Shown: piece by piece, positions 1 to 14,162 of the stretch
Position numbering within the stretch: the first letter of the stretch is position 1
Layout: each line of letters begins with the position of its first letter
From: Oxyruncus cristatus
Taxonomy: Eukaryota > Chordata > Aves > Passeriformes > Cotingidae
Direction of reading: 5' to 3'
NCBI GenBank assembly: GCA_013399855.1
Contig: VXAY01002198.1
Coordinates: forward strand, 181,761 to 245,760
Length of the DNA stretch: 64,000 bases
The notes under the pieces: model-generated
What the model saw: only the letters and a program-made list of their open reading frames with translations
Databases searched by the model: none
What the model was told of the DNA's origin: nothing
Made by a program: the position numbers and the translations under genes

Positions 1-3000
1 TAGAGCCTGGGGTGGGATTTGGAGTTTTCTGGACCATCTGCCTGCTGATGCCAGGGCACTCAAAGCCCAACAAGAGAGAAGTGAGATGTTTGTTGATTAA
101 GGGTGAGGTTCTAGGCTTGTTTTAAAATTTCGGTTATTCTCTAAGAATGGAATTATGGCGTTTTTGACATACAGATCATAAATATATTTATTAATGTCTG
201 TATTAATAGCACTCTTCTTCCTGTACATGTAAAAAATCCTCCCAATTCCTTCTCGCTCCTACAACCAGAAAGGACAGGGTCAATCTAAAACAAAGAAAGG
301 TTGCCAGAGGCTTTATTTCCAAATAGCTTCCCTCTTTCTCTGAAGGATGGAATATTGCCCTGTGCTTGCAGCATAAGGACAAAATTGGGGTTTTCCCTCC
401 CGTCTCTGCCTGCCCCAGACAGCAGCAGCACGGCAGGAACCGTCTCAGCAGAGACAGCCCGGCTTGGCTTTCTCTGAGTGTCACCACAGTGATTATTAAC
501 TCGGACACACGAAACCAGAGGAAGACAAGGGGTAGGGGAGGGGCAGCTGTCCCACAGCTGGAGCCTCCCTAAACCAAGGCTGTGTCTGGACCACCCATCC
601 CTTTCTCCTTGCGCTCGCCACCTTCCCCCAGCTCTGCCTGACCTGGTTCTGCCCTCTCCCACCCCGGGGCTGCTTTTTGCAACACTTCACGAGGAGGGTC
701 TGAGCTGGAAAATAAGTGACTTACTCGCCAGGCTGGTTTTCGGCTCCCCTCAGCTCCCCCATGCTTTCCTGCATCAGGGAGGGGACAGGAGCAACACAGG
801 TGGGGTGGGACTGCCAGTCCCCCCACCAGTCCAAGGTCCTGCAGAACTGCACCCCCAGCTGCCTGTGGGCAGGTATTTTAGTGTGTTTATTCTCCCAAGA
901 AGTTACTGGAAAATGGAAGGGGGCAATTATTCAGGGGCTGTGTCAGCTGCCTGTGCTGTACATCTGCAGAAACGGAACTGGGGCGAAGCAGAGCCCCAGA
1001 ACTGAGTAGGTTCTGTGCATTAAAAAGACAATGTGTTACCACGTCCCAGGGGCCCCTTTTACAGCCTTTCATTTCCATATTTCACCCGCGGATGCACCTG
1101 GAGGTGACCCCTCTGTCCTTTCCCAGTGACTGGGCTGTCCTGGGGTGCCTCAGAGTGCAGTTATTCTGCTGCTGTTTCACTGCGTGCCTGGTGGGGATTC
1201 AGGTCCTCCGAGGCTGCTGGATGCATAAATCCGCGCAGTCATTGCCTCTCTGCTCCTGGTCCGATGAGGGTGCAGGGATGGGGCAGCGCTGCCTGTGTGA
1301 ATTCGAGGAGCTGCCAGCGCTTTAGAGCAGTTTGATCTGGCAAATCCCATGGATGCTCCCAATTTTCTTCTTCTCAGAGCTGTGCTCTCTTTTCCAAGCA
1401 GAAAAGATGACACATTTAGGTCTGCTCTGCAGAAGGAAGCCTTCAACTGCCTACAGCCGGGTGCAGTCCCTCCTCTGCCTGTGCTGAGGCACTGGGAGAG
1501 GACTTGGATGGCAAAGATCCCTGCCAGTCTGAGCTCCAAGACGTGTTCCTGCAGGGCTTGGCATCTGACCCCTGCACCATCCTGCCCACAGCCGTGGGTA
1601 CAGCCAGGAGAGATGCTTGTGCTCCGTCCTCTGAGTGAGGAGCTGGGCTGGCAGATGGCCTGAGGCTGGGACTAGAGCATGGAACACACTTACTGTGTCT
1701 TTAAGTGTCAGCAGAATGCTCCCTTCCCCATCCCCAGCCCAGGTTTTTTCCTGGGTTGTGATCCCACATTTCATTCCCAACTGTGCCAGGGCTGGGAAGG
1801 ATGTGCTGCTCCCACAGACCTGCCTTGGGACCCTGCAGACTTGCAGCTCCCTCTGATTTCCCTGGCTTTGAGCTCAACCCTGATCCAGGGCTTTACACAC
1901 AGTGCAGGGTTTTCTATGAAGTTAAACAGAAAGTTAGACAGAAGACCCTTCCAACAATCCAAATCTGACCATTCCTCTGACAAACCAACCCTGACTCCCA
2001 CCATCTCTGCCTGTGACAAGGGCCTGATCCAGGTCGTTGGGATTCTTCTGCATCAGGAATTTCCCCCTGAGCACATGGCCTGCACACTTCAGTGTCAGTC
2101 CAGAGGGGAAAAACCTCCCTTTGCCCTCAGGTACTGCACACCAGTGTGGAAAAATGCTCCTTCCAAAAAAACATCTTATGAGCCTGACTTAAGGATGGCC
2201 AAACATTGCAGGGAAGAAAGGATGCCGTGAAACAAATATCCTCCGCTTTTTCCTGTCTTTGCAGAGGGGAGTCTAATGCTGTGGGCCCAGGCAGCAGCTT
2301 CTCTTCCCAGCCCGTCCTTTCCTTGGAGTATTTTCTCCTGCTTGAATCGTGGTTGCCAGGAGAGCAGCTGGCATGGACAGTGTCATCCTCGGGCAGCCCT
2401 GCCTCATCTTTATTCAGTTACCTGCAATCCCCTTTGGATGAAGACACCAAATCCCTAGATACAGCCAGGTTAGGAACTGATTAGTTACCTGTGCATCCCA
2501 GGCTGGGACGATGGGATTACCTGGCAATTAGAGAAGCTCAGGCTCGGCTTATTGAGGGGGATGCTGACATCTCAGAAACAATTCTGACAGGCATTTCACG
2601 CTGACCATCCTCGCCCCAAATACCTTTCAGGCATATTAAATGAACTCTTAAAAGTTGGTTTCTTAAACCCGTTGTGGTTTGTGCTCAGGGGGTGAGGGAC
2701 AAGAAAGGCAAACTGCTGGCAATTACCCTTGTCACCATCTGTCTGAGTGCCAGGCAGCACCATGGTGACAGCCCTGCTCAGGCTCAGGTACTGACCTGGA
2801 AACACTATACAGCTCTGTGGGGGTGTTTCATCTTTGAAAGGAAAGGTAATTGATGCCTTGGAGCGGCTGCTGTGCCCTCAGAATCTTAAAGAGCTACTGA
2901 CTCTACAATAGTTTTTAATAACTAGTCACGTAAACCTAGGGTGGCACTCATGCATTTTAATAGCCATGAATATTATTGTTCATTAATATCCAGCTCACAG

Positions 3001-6000
3001 GGGAGTGTCTGTTGGCTGATTCACACCAGGTAAGGGTTGGCAGCATCACTGAATGTTTTCTGTCCCTCAGTGTGTGTCTGTCTGCCCAGGCCACTTCTGT
3101 GCTGTTGGCAAAGCTCAGCTACAGCTCACAGGGATGAAGTGGTTGCAGAAATCACGTTGTTCCTGGAAGTTCCATGGAAATACATAGGGAGGTAGAGGAG
3201 CCATTGCTTGTCTCCCCCACGGGAGGCTCAATCACTCCCTCTGCTCCTGCAAATGCTTTTTGTCCTGCAGTGATGCCCCCCTCCCTCCCTCTTTAAAATG
3301 CAAGGATCTCCTCCCAACTGGCTGTTAAGTTTGGCATCTCAATCCTTCTCAAGCACCGAGGACTTTTCTCCTTTTTCCATTCCTTTTTCCCATTCTTCTT
3401 CTTTAAATTCGGGCTCTAAAAATCCTTGTGCACACCTTCTCCGTATTTCTCCCTAGTCTACATGGATTATATAAACGGTTCTTCAGGGAACAGGTAACTG
3501 TGAGGCTGCAAGATGTGTCCCACAGAGGTGTTTTTCCCAGTGAGGGAGAGTCATGGAAAGCCCTGGAAAGGGAGATGAGACCAAATCTAACTAATTCCTG
3601 CTCTTTTGCCCATCACGTGGGTCACTGGATGTGTGTGCTGGGATTGATCAGCAGAATCATCCCTGACTCCTGCACTGCCCTGGGCTCATGAAATTAGGCA
3701 GGGAAGATTCCTTTCTTTGGTTTTTTCCTTCTCACTTCTCTGGGACACAGAGGAAGGGGAGGGAGAAAGCTGCCAGGACTCACAAGAGCTGCTATGAGCA
3801 GCAGCCCGCAGGGGCTGGGGGAAGCTGAAGTTGGGGAAATGGAACCTGGCAGCCACCTGAGACACCAAAACCATCATTTCTTTCCACACACGAGACCAGA
3901 GAACCTTTAAGAAAGAAACACACAGAAAAAAACCCCTTCACTCCAAAGCACAAACACCGTGGAAAAAGAAAGCAACGGTCCGAACGGAGTTTTCTCTCCA
4001 AGGAAATCTGAGGATGATGGATGTGCCAGCTCCATGATCTGTGCTCCTCCTCACAGGCATCTTCTGAGGCAGAAAGGGGTGGGGGGTCTCCACCAGCTCC
4101 CTCCTGCCCCTTCCCCTGGAGAGGAGCTGCATGTGCTCGGAATGGCAGCAATCCCTCAATTCCAGCCGCGGGAGGGAACAGCACAGGGTGTGCTGGGCAG
4201 TCAGCACCCCAGGCTGGCACGTTGTCCTGCTGGGAAGTGTCAGAGTGATGGCCCAGGGACAGTGCTCCTTTATAGCAGTCCTTCCCGAGGGGAGAATCCA
4301 AAACTGCCAGATCTCTCACCCCCACAGGGCAGTGGGATGAAGTACCTTGCAGTACAAGCACAACTGGTGTGTCTCCTTGTTTTAGGCTACAGAACCATCT
4401 TCCCTCAAATCAGAGAGGTGGGAACTTCTAGGGGGGAGGGGAGGTTGGAAAGAGAGAAAGTAGGAAAAGAACTAAAAGTGGTTTTATCCCAAATCCCCGG
4501 CTGAAGGAGATGGTGATGTTTGTGAACAGTAATGAAACAACAGGGCTGACCTTGGCCTCTGGTTCTGGCCCCGACTCAAGCACTGGAGATTTTGGTTCTG
4601 TTTTTTTGTTGTAAACTGCTTCCCCTAACTAATGATATTAAAACTACCTTAGAGGGAAAAAAAAAGGTGTTAGGAATGGCTTTTCTTGGCTAAGACGGGA
4701 CAGTGCTTTAACTCTCCTTATCTTTCCCTTTGATCCTCTCTCCAGTTTGTTGCTGATGCTGGTTTTAGTGGTTTAGGTTGGTCTGTGTACCAGTTGAGGG
4801 TGGAAGGAGTGCTCCTGTCACGTGTCTAAAGGCACCATAGGACTAGGCAGGACTCCTGATCCTCAGTGGTCGGTGTTATTTACATATGTGCAACTTTGTC
4901 CTTAAAACCGATGCCTGGAATGTCTGGGGAGATGGCTGCTTTTGCAAAATTTTATAAATCTTCCTGATTACCTCATTTTCCCCCCGTAATTTGTTTTATG
5001 TTTCTAAGGTTACATACATACTAAGTTCGTACATAGATTTAAAAGTTCAAAACTTGTGCTGGGGTGCCGTAGCTGAGAGGAGCAAGTGTTGTTTGCTGTG
5101 TCAGCTGATGGTGACACTCTCACCACTCACATGGACAGCAGGGCCAGGGAAGAGGTAAAAGCGTGGAGTGAAAGGGGGCAGGAGGACTTGGGTCATGGCA
5201 GATGTGCTGGTCTGCAGTAGGGAAAGGGAAGGGAAGAACAGCCACGGGCTGTAAAACCTCTTGAAATGAAAAGCAGATTGCTAGAGCGCCAAAATTCAAG
5301 GAGAATCCGTGGCGGGGAGAGTTGCTGCTCTGTTGCTAGGTGATAGATCTGTTATCATGCTAATGGCAATGAGGGATGATACTGGTACCAATAAAGCATC
5401 TTTCATCTCAGAATTACCCAGGGTTTTCCAGACAGCAAGGCTGTATTATTCTCATTTACTCAAGGCACAGACAGAGATGAATTGATTTGCCAAAGGTCAC
5501 TGACGGATTTCAGAATAAGAAATTGCCCCATTTGAGTTTTATTAGGCTGGGGATTGCCATAAAACCTTTCTTTGCAATCAATCCCTTCCCCTTCCCTCAT
5601 CAATCACCCCACATCCCCCTCTCCTGAGGCGACATGCTCCTGTCTTGTTTGTCATCCTGGGCCTGTTTGGATCACAAGATCCCCAGAGTGTGGCTTGGCA
5701 GGGCTTGTGAAGGGCACAGCAAACGCCTGGTCCAGGCTGAGCTCTTCTGGGGCTGCGGGAACGAGAGGAAAATTCGGGGCCCAGCTGGACACAGGGGCTG
5801 TGTGGGAAGAGATGCAAACCTTACTAAACCCACCTATAACATCTCTCGCTGAGTGTGTGCTCGGCTCCTCCCGGTGTTGGGGCTCTCAGGTGTGAATCAG
5901 TGAAGGCGTGAGTCAGGCACAGCTTTTTCTGTCACTGTTTCCCGCTGGAGATCGTGAGGGAAACACGGGTGAGCCTGAATTCTGGCACTCGGAGGAAAAT

Positions 6001-8530
6001 AGCAGTTTGATTTCCCCTGAAGAACAGAGTTTCCATGATGAGGAGGAGCAGCCTGCAGTGCCTTGATGAGCTGCTGTAACTGTGGAAGGGAGCAGGGTGG
6101 GAACACAGCGGGGATGCCACCGGAGAGGTTTTACTCTGAGTCATCCTTCCCTCGGGGGTCCAGGCTGGATGTGTATCCCCACCAGGTGCTTCCTACTGTG
6201 CTTCCAAAGGCACAAACTCAGCAGCTCCCGCTATCTCTAAGAGGAGTACTGGGACTAGGCACCAAAACAGGGCTTTTATTCTTTATTTTAATCTTTATTT
6301 CCTTTTCTTTACGTGTATAATGGGGACGCATCTCATTTGTATCTGGCTGACGCTGTGAGAAATTACCCGGTATTTCCACAATGCAAGTGGGATGCAAATT
6401 GCATTCACGGGAGGTGTTAAGTGTTTAAACGACTCTCCTCGCCTGTTTTTCCTACTTCTCAGATTCATGGCAAGTTTTTCCTACTTCTCAGACTCATGGC
6501 AAGTTTTTCCTCAGTCTCACGTATTTCAGTGCTGGAGGACACAGCCCCAGAATAACTGAAGTACAGGAGCAGCTCTGTGGGGTTTGTTCAAATTGTGTAG
6601 AAGACCAAGACAATTTAAAACCTCGGGGTATGTCTGTCAGATAGATCCTACTGGACTGCTACATCCTCCTAATTGATGTACGGCTGCTAAGAAAAAGTCT
6701 GTGGTAGCCCCAGTCCTGAAAATCTTGTGTTGTAAACGTGAATTTAAGGTTGGCATGCGCTTTGCTGGATTGGGACTGGTTTCCTTTGCCATGGGAAAAA
6801 CAAAATAAAACAAAAAAGAGAAAAACCCCAAATCCCCAAAATGGGACCTGTAGCTTTTTTAGGCGAAAGTTGCACCCTGGGCAAGCAGGGATGTTGAGAG
6901 CAATGGAGAGCAGGGTAATGTGATCCAAGGAAAAGCTCACTGTGACAGCGCTGCCCTTAGACTTCAGGTTAAGCCTGCCTTGCAGGAGAGCCTGGGAGCT
7001 CTGCACATGATTAATTCCTCCCAAAAAGTGGAGATGGGCAGAGCAGGCACTCTCTCACACACCCACACACATCCCCGTTGCTGCTCCTCTGCAGCAGCTG
7101 CAAACAGCTGCCTTGGCTGTGCTGAGCTGCGTCCTCTCCCTCCCCTCAGCTCCAGGGACTTGTCCCCACGGCGGGGGCTGGCAGCCAGGCTGAAGTAGGG
7201 AGTGTATTAATCAATTATTTGGTGGGATACAGCAGTCACTTCTCCCAGCAGCTTTCCTGACTCTCTGGAGCTTCCACTTGTGTGGAAATACCCCACTCTC
7301 CACACAGCCCAGAGACTGGGAAGGGGAAGATGCCATCTCCCGGGCTGCAGCTAGGAAAATCCTTTTTTGCCAGGTTCCCTGGGCACTCTCTCCATCCAGC
7401 AAGGCTTGTCCCCAGCTGCAGTACTGTGCTGGGACTCCCTAACCCTCTCCCATGGGCCAGGCCTGGCCCCTGAGCTCTCCCAGGAGCTGCTGGAAGGGAC
7501 AGGGAGCAGCAAGAGGGAGGCAGAACAAGCTGCTCTTAGAATTGCTTAGAACTTATCTTTGATAATAAAGCTCCCACAGGTTCACTCCCAAACCATGACT
7601 GAGAGAAACAATGAGTAAATATCTCCAAACCAGCCCTGCAACCCAGATAAGGGCTCTGTCCAACACATGGGAACAAATACATGTTTGGGACACTGGGAGA
7701 AGGTTAAACAGAAAAACATAACCTTAAACTGCCATTTTCTGTTATTCTCTTCATATTGCCAAAAAAACCCCCAAAACAACACAAAAAGGACACAAACTGA
7801 TTCAGAGTTGCTCCAGGTTTGCACCAGTTGCTCAGTGTGGATCTGGGTTACACTGCAGGAGCACCTGAACCTGAGCTGTCTGCCTTTGACTTGCAGCCAG
7901 GACTTTCCTGAGGTGGCCCCTTTCCAAAAGCACCCCTGGGCCTTCTGTCTCAGCTGCAGCCCTGGTGGAAGGCACACTGCTGGACAAGGTCCTGCTGATA
8001 CATCCCAGACAGATCTGCCTCACAGCCAAGCTCTCTCCACAGCCCAGCCTTCCCTTGGGCAGACCCTTTCAAACCCCTCTCCAGCAGCTCGCTCCGAATC
8101 CTGAGCCTAATCCTCTCCTCACCTGAGCAGTAATGGGTGGCCAACCTTTGGATGCTAACCAGGGTCATCAGGATTTGGGAATCCTGGCACTTTTCTTTGG
8201 GAAGATCCCACGAGGTGTGGGAAAGAGTTAAAGAGCCTGAAATTAAAATCGTGTTTGTTTCAGTATTTGGAAGGAAACAAAGAGAGGAGGATTTCAGAGG
8301 AAGGAGCAGTGCATGCCTGTCCCTGTGAGGGAGCAAGTTGTTCCTTTAATATAGTATGTGAGTAGCTGGAATGACTGGAATGATTCAAGGAGCAGTGAGG
8401 AATTCGTGCCAAGTACTGTGCCCATGATCAGGATGGTTCTTCTCCCAAGGATCCTTCAGCAAACAAATGGAGAAGAGCAGGGTAACAGGGAGATAATTTT
8501 GGTCAGTGTGATAAAGTGTGTTCTCATCCA
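1..8530. other. Non-coding DNA, no supported gene
   Basis: I see no exon with family similarity, splice sites and phase on either strand. Open frames here are short, have no domain character and are contradicted by similar frames on the opposite strand. One short tandem duplication (6,445-6,511) is listed separately. The stretch could be intergenic or a long intron of a gene outside the window. Confidence 0.6.
6445..6511. repeat. 29-bp tandem duplication, about 2.3 copies
   Basis: The unit at 6,445-6,473 recurs at 6,474-6,502 with one visible difference (gattc versus gactc), and the first nine bases start again at 6,503. The near-identity suggests a recent local duplication or replication slippage. 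Confidence 0.85.
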
Positions 8531-8630
8531 GAAGGGATGCCTGTTTTCTGCAGGCCCTAAAAAAAAAAAAAAAAANNNNGAAGGGGTTCCTTTTTTTTTG
8601 AGGGCCAAAAAAAAAAAAAAAAAAAAAAAA
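8531..8630. other. Assembly gap (4 N) with probable false duplication
   Basis: Four N stand at 8,576-8,579. The segment before the gap (8,531-8,575) runs gaaggga, a T-rich stretch, an aggccct-like core, then poly-A. The segment after the gap (8,580-8,630) repeats the same order with small changes (gaagggg, T9, gagggcc, A24). The two sides look like two imperfect readings of one locus, not real adjacent sequence. Confidence 0.75.
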
Positions 8631-8673
8631 GGAGCATTTATGTGGGGGTTAGGAGGGAAAGTCTAAATTAGTT

Positions 8674-9247
8674 TTACAGATGCTTAGAGGGGAATTTCCC
8701 CTCAAGTTCCGTGGGGAGATCGGGCAGGGGCTGTTTGCTGATGGAGCTCTCCTGGTGGGAGATGACAAGGGAAGGCAGGAGGCTGGTGAGGGCCACCGGG
8801 CACCTGGGGTGTGACAGGAGGAGGACAGGCAGCCACAGGGTGGGCTGGATCCTACTGGATCCCACCCTGATCCCGACAGGGAATAGATCAGTCTGCTCTG
8901 CATCAAGCAGCCCTGTGACAACAGCCTTCCTGAAACAAGCAGGGGAGGAAAGCAGTGAGTCCTTAAAATTCAGGCACCGGCTCTTGCTTTTGTCTCTCGC
9001 TCTTGTCAAAGCCCATTTGTCAGAGGCTCTGCAGGCACAGCACCCAGGGCTCCTCTGCACATGAAAGGCTGAGCCCCCTTCCTCCCCACCTCCCCAAGCC
9101 TTTTCCTTATCAACCAACATTCGTTTCAAGGACAGGAGCTCATACACCGAAAATATGATCGTACAGGCTTTGTAAGCGATGGTGCAGTAGGCCCAGATCC
9201 ACCCCAGCATCAAAGAGTTCACAGCAATAACACAGCCACAGAAGAAG
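8674..9247 (-). other. Unassigned open frame with a hydrophobic start; doubtful exon
   Basis: On the minus strand a fair acceptor (tttttccag) precedes 9,247. The frame behind it begins with a strongly hydrophobic, cysteine- and tryptophan-containing stretch of about 35 residues that could span a membrane, followed by a basic patch (LKRM). It then runs about 140 codons with no domain character. I do not recognise a family and find no convincing donor just after the hydrophobic part and no partner exon nearby. Chance is the likelier explanation; a missed exon of a membrane protein is possible. Confidence 0.15.
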
Positions 9248-11429
9248 CTGGAAAAATCATTTCAGTGACTGTATGGACTGTAAACCACACTGGGTTCAGT
9301 AACTTGTGGCCTTGCACAGCCACACACAAGTGCCAGGCTGCCTTGGAAGAGAATGGAAAGTCTTTAGGATCTCAGGCTTCCCAGCAAAGTGTTTCTGAAT
9401 CCAAATGTCTTCTGTCCTCAGAGCCTGAAAAATCCCTCCATGGTGCACTGTGTCTGCAAGTGCCTCTGGCTGATTTCTCTGACCTGTTTATGATTTCTGC
9501 TTCAGATCCTCATGTTTTCCTGATCGGACAGGAATAATATAGGCATAATTATATATCTTGTTAATTCTGCCCTTGACAGGAGCATCTAGTATTGCTCTGT
9601 GTTGGTTGGGATTTTGTTATTTATGATGGTAATTTTGCCTTGGAAGAGGAAGGGTGGCAATTCCAATGGCCTGTTATAATTCAGTATTTGGTTTTGTTTT
9701 TTTTTTTTAAATCATAAATGAAGGTGGGGGGTTCTGATACTGAGGCCTCCTGGTTTTAGAGTTCCTATTAATTGTAGTTTTGTCCGTGAAGCAGCTCAGG
9801 CGTCCCTGTTTGTCTGCCAAAGCCCTCAGAGCAAGGGCAGTGGGTTGGCTGCTGTGCCACTCCTCGGCCACCACCTGCCCCAAAGGGAAGGGTCTCTGTG
9901 TTGTCCAAGGTGTCACCCTCATGACAAGGAGGTGGCAAACTGCTGCACACAGGAGAATGTAACTTTGGACAGCATGGTGTGGGCAGGAAAGAGGTCAGAA
10001 GCCTCTTCAAGAGCTGATTTCATGGTGTTCCACCTCGAAGCATCACGTGTGGCAAAGCCATTCACTTCATGCTCAGCACAGGGACTTTCATGTGAAATGG
10101 ATGCTCCACCATATATAGCTGTGTCATGATGCTTGTAGGACATGTTGGCATCACACATCCCACTTGACGTGCCCTATGAACGTGGGCTGAGTAATTTTGG
10201 GCTGTATTTAAATAAAAGTGACTGTATTTTTTCCTGCAAGCACAAGTCAGTTAAAAATACCCTGTTGGTTACTGCTTTGAAAATGCCTTAACACCAACTT
10301 ACTCTCGTCACAGAAACAGGGCAGTGGTGACAGTCACATTCAAATATTCAACTGCAGAGCAAGCCCACACAAAGATCAGTCAGTGGGAGCAGACCTTGTG
10401 TTAGGATCCAGTTATTATCATTTTGACAATGTTTAAGACACTAAAAACATTTCAGTCCATCACATCTTGCCATAAGGGCTGCCTTTCCCTGGCCACCACA
10501 GCCATCCCATTGACCCCAGCTGAATATGGCCCTGATTAATAGTATTTTCATTATTATGCTCAGAGCCAGTCTTGGTTAAAGCTTTCATTCCTCAGCTAAT
10601 TACTGGTGGCTGACATTAAGGGTCATCCATAAAAACTTGGTGACTAAACCCCAGAGGAGTTTCCCAAAACCTGGGACACTCAGGTGAGGCTGGGACCTCA
10701 GCTGGACATGACTCTCTTTTAACTGATTCTGTAAGAAACACAGATGTTCCCTTTTGTCCCACGGGGAAGGAGCTGCAGCTCAGGGCACATCCTGTCCTTG
10801 CTGTGCTGAAGATTTGATTAACATCCTGCCAGGCCTTGAGACCTCCGTGCAAGGAGGCATTTCCCAGTGCAGTTCATTCAGACACAGATATATCTGTTTG
10901 ACACAGAAATCTTTATTTGATACAGATATATGCACACATTTATATAAACACAGACATATGAAGGGGAAATGGAAATACGCCATGTCAGCCTCTTGTGTTA
11001 ATTCACATGTGAAAGTCTCCTGGCTGGTTAAGTAGAGCCAGGACAATAATTGAGCACCCCACCCCAAACTGAAGAGCTCCTAAAGAAATCACAGAAGTGG
11101 TCAAAGGCCCTCATGTCTTATTATTTCCACATTATTTCACAATTTCACTGGACAAATTGCTTTTGACTGACAGATTTTACTTTTCTGAGACACCACACAT
11201 ATGGAATTATTCAGGACGTTGCTGGATACAATGCTGTGCTAGAATAATTTAGTTTAATTCCCCATGCTTCCAAAATCCTAGAGGAACTTCAAATACTCTT
11301 TAACATTTGTATGTGCACGTTGGCATGTTTGGTTTATCTGAATGACAGTGTAAAAAACCACTGTGAATGGAACGCTAAACCAGAGGCTGAGTCCATACAC
11401 AGAAATCAGAACTTAGGCATTACTCTTGC

Positions 11430-11521
11430 AGCAGTTTTTATTTGCTATTACTTGCTATTTATTACTATTTATTATTTGTTTATTATTTATAACTATTACT
11501 TGTTATTTACTTGCTGTAAAT
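11430..11521. repeat. AT-rich degenerate simple repeat
   Basis: Repeated tattactt / tatttatt words with almost no G. This is low-complexity sequence and produces a spurious tyrosine-rich open frame. Confidence 0.75.
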
Positions 11522-13741
11522 AAGGGCTAAATCCCATCCAGTTTGTCTGTCAAAGAGGTTCAGGAAAGCAGTGATGGTGTAACAGGCAATGATGCAAAAC
11601 TCAGCTTATTTATAGAACAGGAAGAGGAAAATATACACAGACCACCTCTCCCATGGCAAGTTAAGGTTAGTTTTTGCCTTAGGCTGAGTTAAAGCTGGAC
11701 CAAAAGGAAGGAACAGGGTGTTTGTTCTTGCTATAGATTTTGTGTGGTGAATGAGGATGATGTCAGGGTATTTGTTTGGAGTGTGTATTGAGGGAAGACA
11801 GACTTCTCATACCTTGCTGTTGGAATTGTTTGGATTCCCCAGTTTGTTTGCTCTTTCTGAGTAGCTCTTTGAAGGGCAGGGAAACCTGCCTGACCCCCAG
11901 CTTTCATTATGGAGAGAGGAAAACTGTAACTGGACAGACACTTCAAAGAAGAGTGTCCTGAATTTGTCAGAAAAGCCAGCAAACAAGATGAGGGAAAAGG
12001 TTCTCCATGAAGAATTCCCTGGCTTTTTCAGCACAGCATTCCCTGTCACTGCTGCATTTGACTCCTGCTCACTATCCCCCACTATCCCACCTCTAAAAAC
12101 AGCTGATGCCAAAATGCTGTGTTATTTATAGCTGCACAATAAAGGAGAATGTCTATGAAGTCTCTTAGGAGATGTAAATTGTTACAGTTCCTCCAGCACT
12201 GACAAGTGAGGATGTGCCAAAATGTTCAAGTTTTAGCTGTCCATCACCACTTGCATTTCGGGTTCTTTGCTCTCTCAAAATTCACCCAATCACTCTGAAA
12301 GTGAACGTGTGTCTGTGGGAGAAAGGAATTTGTACAGGGCCGGGGAAGGTGCCTGTTACCACCAGTACCTCAGCCCTTCATGCCAGCTCAGCTGCATCTG
12401 TGTTGGGGACCGCAGTAACACCACTCTTTTGGCAAAAAGTGCACTTCTCATCCAAACCCCATTAGCAGAACAGAGGCCAAGCACCATCAGCCTCCCTACA
12501 GCTGATGGGCTCTCCCGCCGCCGCCATCAGATGAAGTACAGGAAAAGGAATTATCCCCCTTCTCTTGCTTCTATTTTGAAAGGCTTTGATTACCATTTAA
12601 ATAGCAAGTTTAGCAGTTGCCCTGTGTTGTGTATCATGCACATCTGCAGCCACCTCCTCTGTAAGTCTCTTGACTGTGCAACCTTTTGCCTTTCCTTTTA
12701 TAGTTCTCTTGGTAGCTTCCTTACCTCATTAGGCTTTTGAATTCCGGAATAAAAACTCGGTGCCTGACTCCTCTGTCCCGCATTTGTTTTAAAGCCCCAT
12801 TTGAGGACATTAAATCAAGATCAGAGCCAATAACATTCTGTTTTAGGAGCACAGAGTGACTATTTAAGGTGTCTGGGACCTCCATTTGATCGTTCATCAT
12901 AACATTATCCCGGTCCAAATGTTTAATCATGGCATATTTTCAAATCCCCTTCCAGAAGCTCTATAAATACCTCAGCAACGTCTAAAGACCGATTTAGCTG
13001 CCAACACCTACAACTATCTTTTCACACAGCCCGGCCTTTGCTTTCTCTGCTGCTGGAGGAGATTCTGTTTACATCCCTGGTTTTCATCTGGGAGCCCATA
13101 AATGTTGGGTCCTTCCTCTGGCTCCTGTTTGGTTGGTGCCACCAGGGGCTGAATATCTTGCTCTGCAGATGTGGCCCTGTGCTCTTGCTCTTCCAAAGGG
13201 GCAGGCGAAGGTGTCAGTTGAAGGCTTCTCCCGAACTGTGGTCCTCAGCAGTGGCGTCAAGCTGTTATTCCCTGTAAACCAGTGCCACATTTTGGTGAGA
13301 GGCATTTTGGAGACAGTTTGGTGCTCAAAGCAGAGTGACTGCTAAGTGCCTTCCCTCTCAACTCTCCATCCTCTATAAATGAAATTAAAACCTCAGGCAA
13401 AAAAATAGAAAACGGGGAAGCTTTTACACTTTCCCAGCACACTGGGAAGGGCAGTCGCAGGGAGGAAGCCTGAATGCTTTGTGGCCTCAGGACATCTTAC
13501 CCCCTTTGGTCCCTTTCAGATGAGCTCCTGAGGAGGGCATGTCTGCATCTGACCTCTCTAGTACCACTAAAAGTCTTCGGTGGATAAAGAAAGACGTATA
13601 AAACCCAACTTCACGGGCACCAGTTTGGTTGGGCTTACTTGTTTTCACTGTTCAGAGCGTGGGAAAGCAACTTTAAAATAGACATTTAGCACATTGGATG
13701 AGTGATATTTAGAAGGTTCTGTGATAGACTAGGCAGAACCA

Positions 13742-13772
<31 letters not shown>

Positions 13773-13773
13773 T
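13742..13773. repeat. TG/TA dinucleotide microsatellite
   Basis: A run of TG dinucleotides passes directly into a run of TA dinucleotides. Likely polymorphic in length. Confidence 0.9.
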
Positions 13774-13859
13774 TATAGTCAAATAGTAAATTTATTGAAA
13801 AACGTGGCCTCAGTCTTCCAGGAATCATCAGTGGCATTGAAACTGTCTGGGCTCGTACA

Positions 13860-13897
13860 TTTATTTGGGGAAAATACCTTTATTTGGGGAAAAGATT
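13860..13897. repeat. 19-bp direct duplication
   Basis: The word tttatttggggaaaa occurs twice, 19 bp apart, in a head-to-tail pair. Confidence 0.75.
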
Positions 13898-14162
13898 CAT
13901 AAAACTGCCTGGAGGTTGGGAGATGGGAGTCAACTCTCCTCAAGCAGAAGGAAAAGAACTAAATTTACCCATATCCCAGTGAGTCTTTTAAGACCTAAAA
14001 TGGTTCAAAAAGGGGACAGTTCTTGCTGCAGTTTTTAATGCCTTTCTTTCCTTTTTGTTTTTCTTTCACAAGACCAGAAATCCACATTTTGTCCAAGCTG
14101 AAGGGCTTATTTTGTTATTTCTTCCAAAATGCTCTTTATCTAATGACATTTAGGATAAAAAC

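Larger units (their letters stand above)
9260..14160. other. Non-coding DNA, no supported gene
   Basis: No exon can be supported. The stretch includes an AT-rich simple region near 11,430-11,520, a TG/TA microsatellite at 13,742 and a short tandem near 13,860, each listed separately. Confidence 0.6.
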
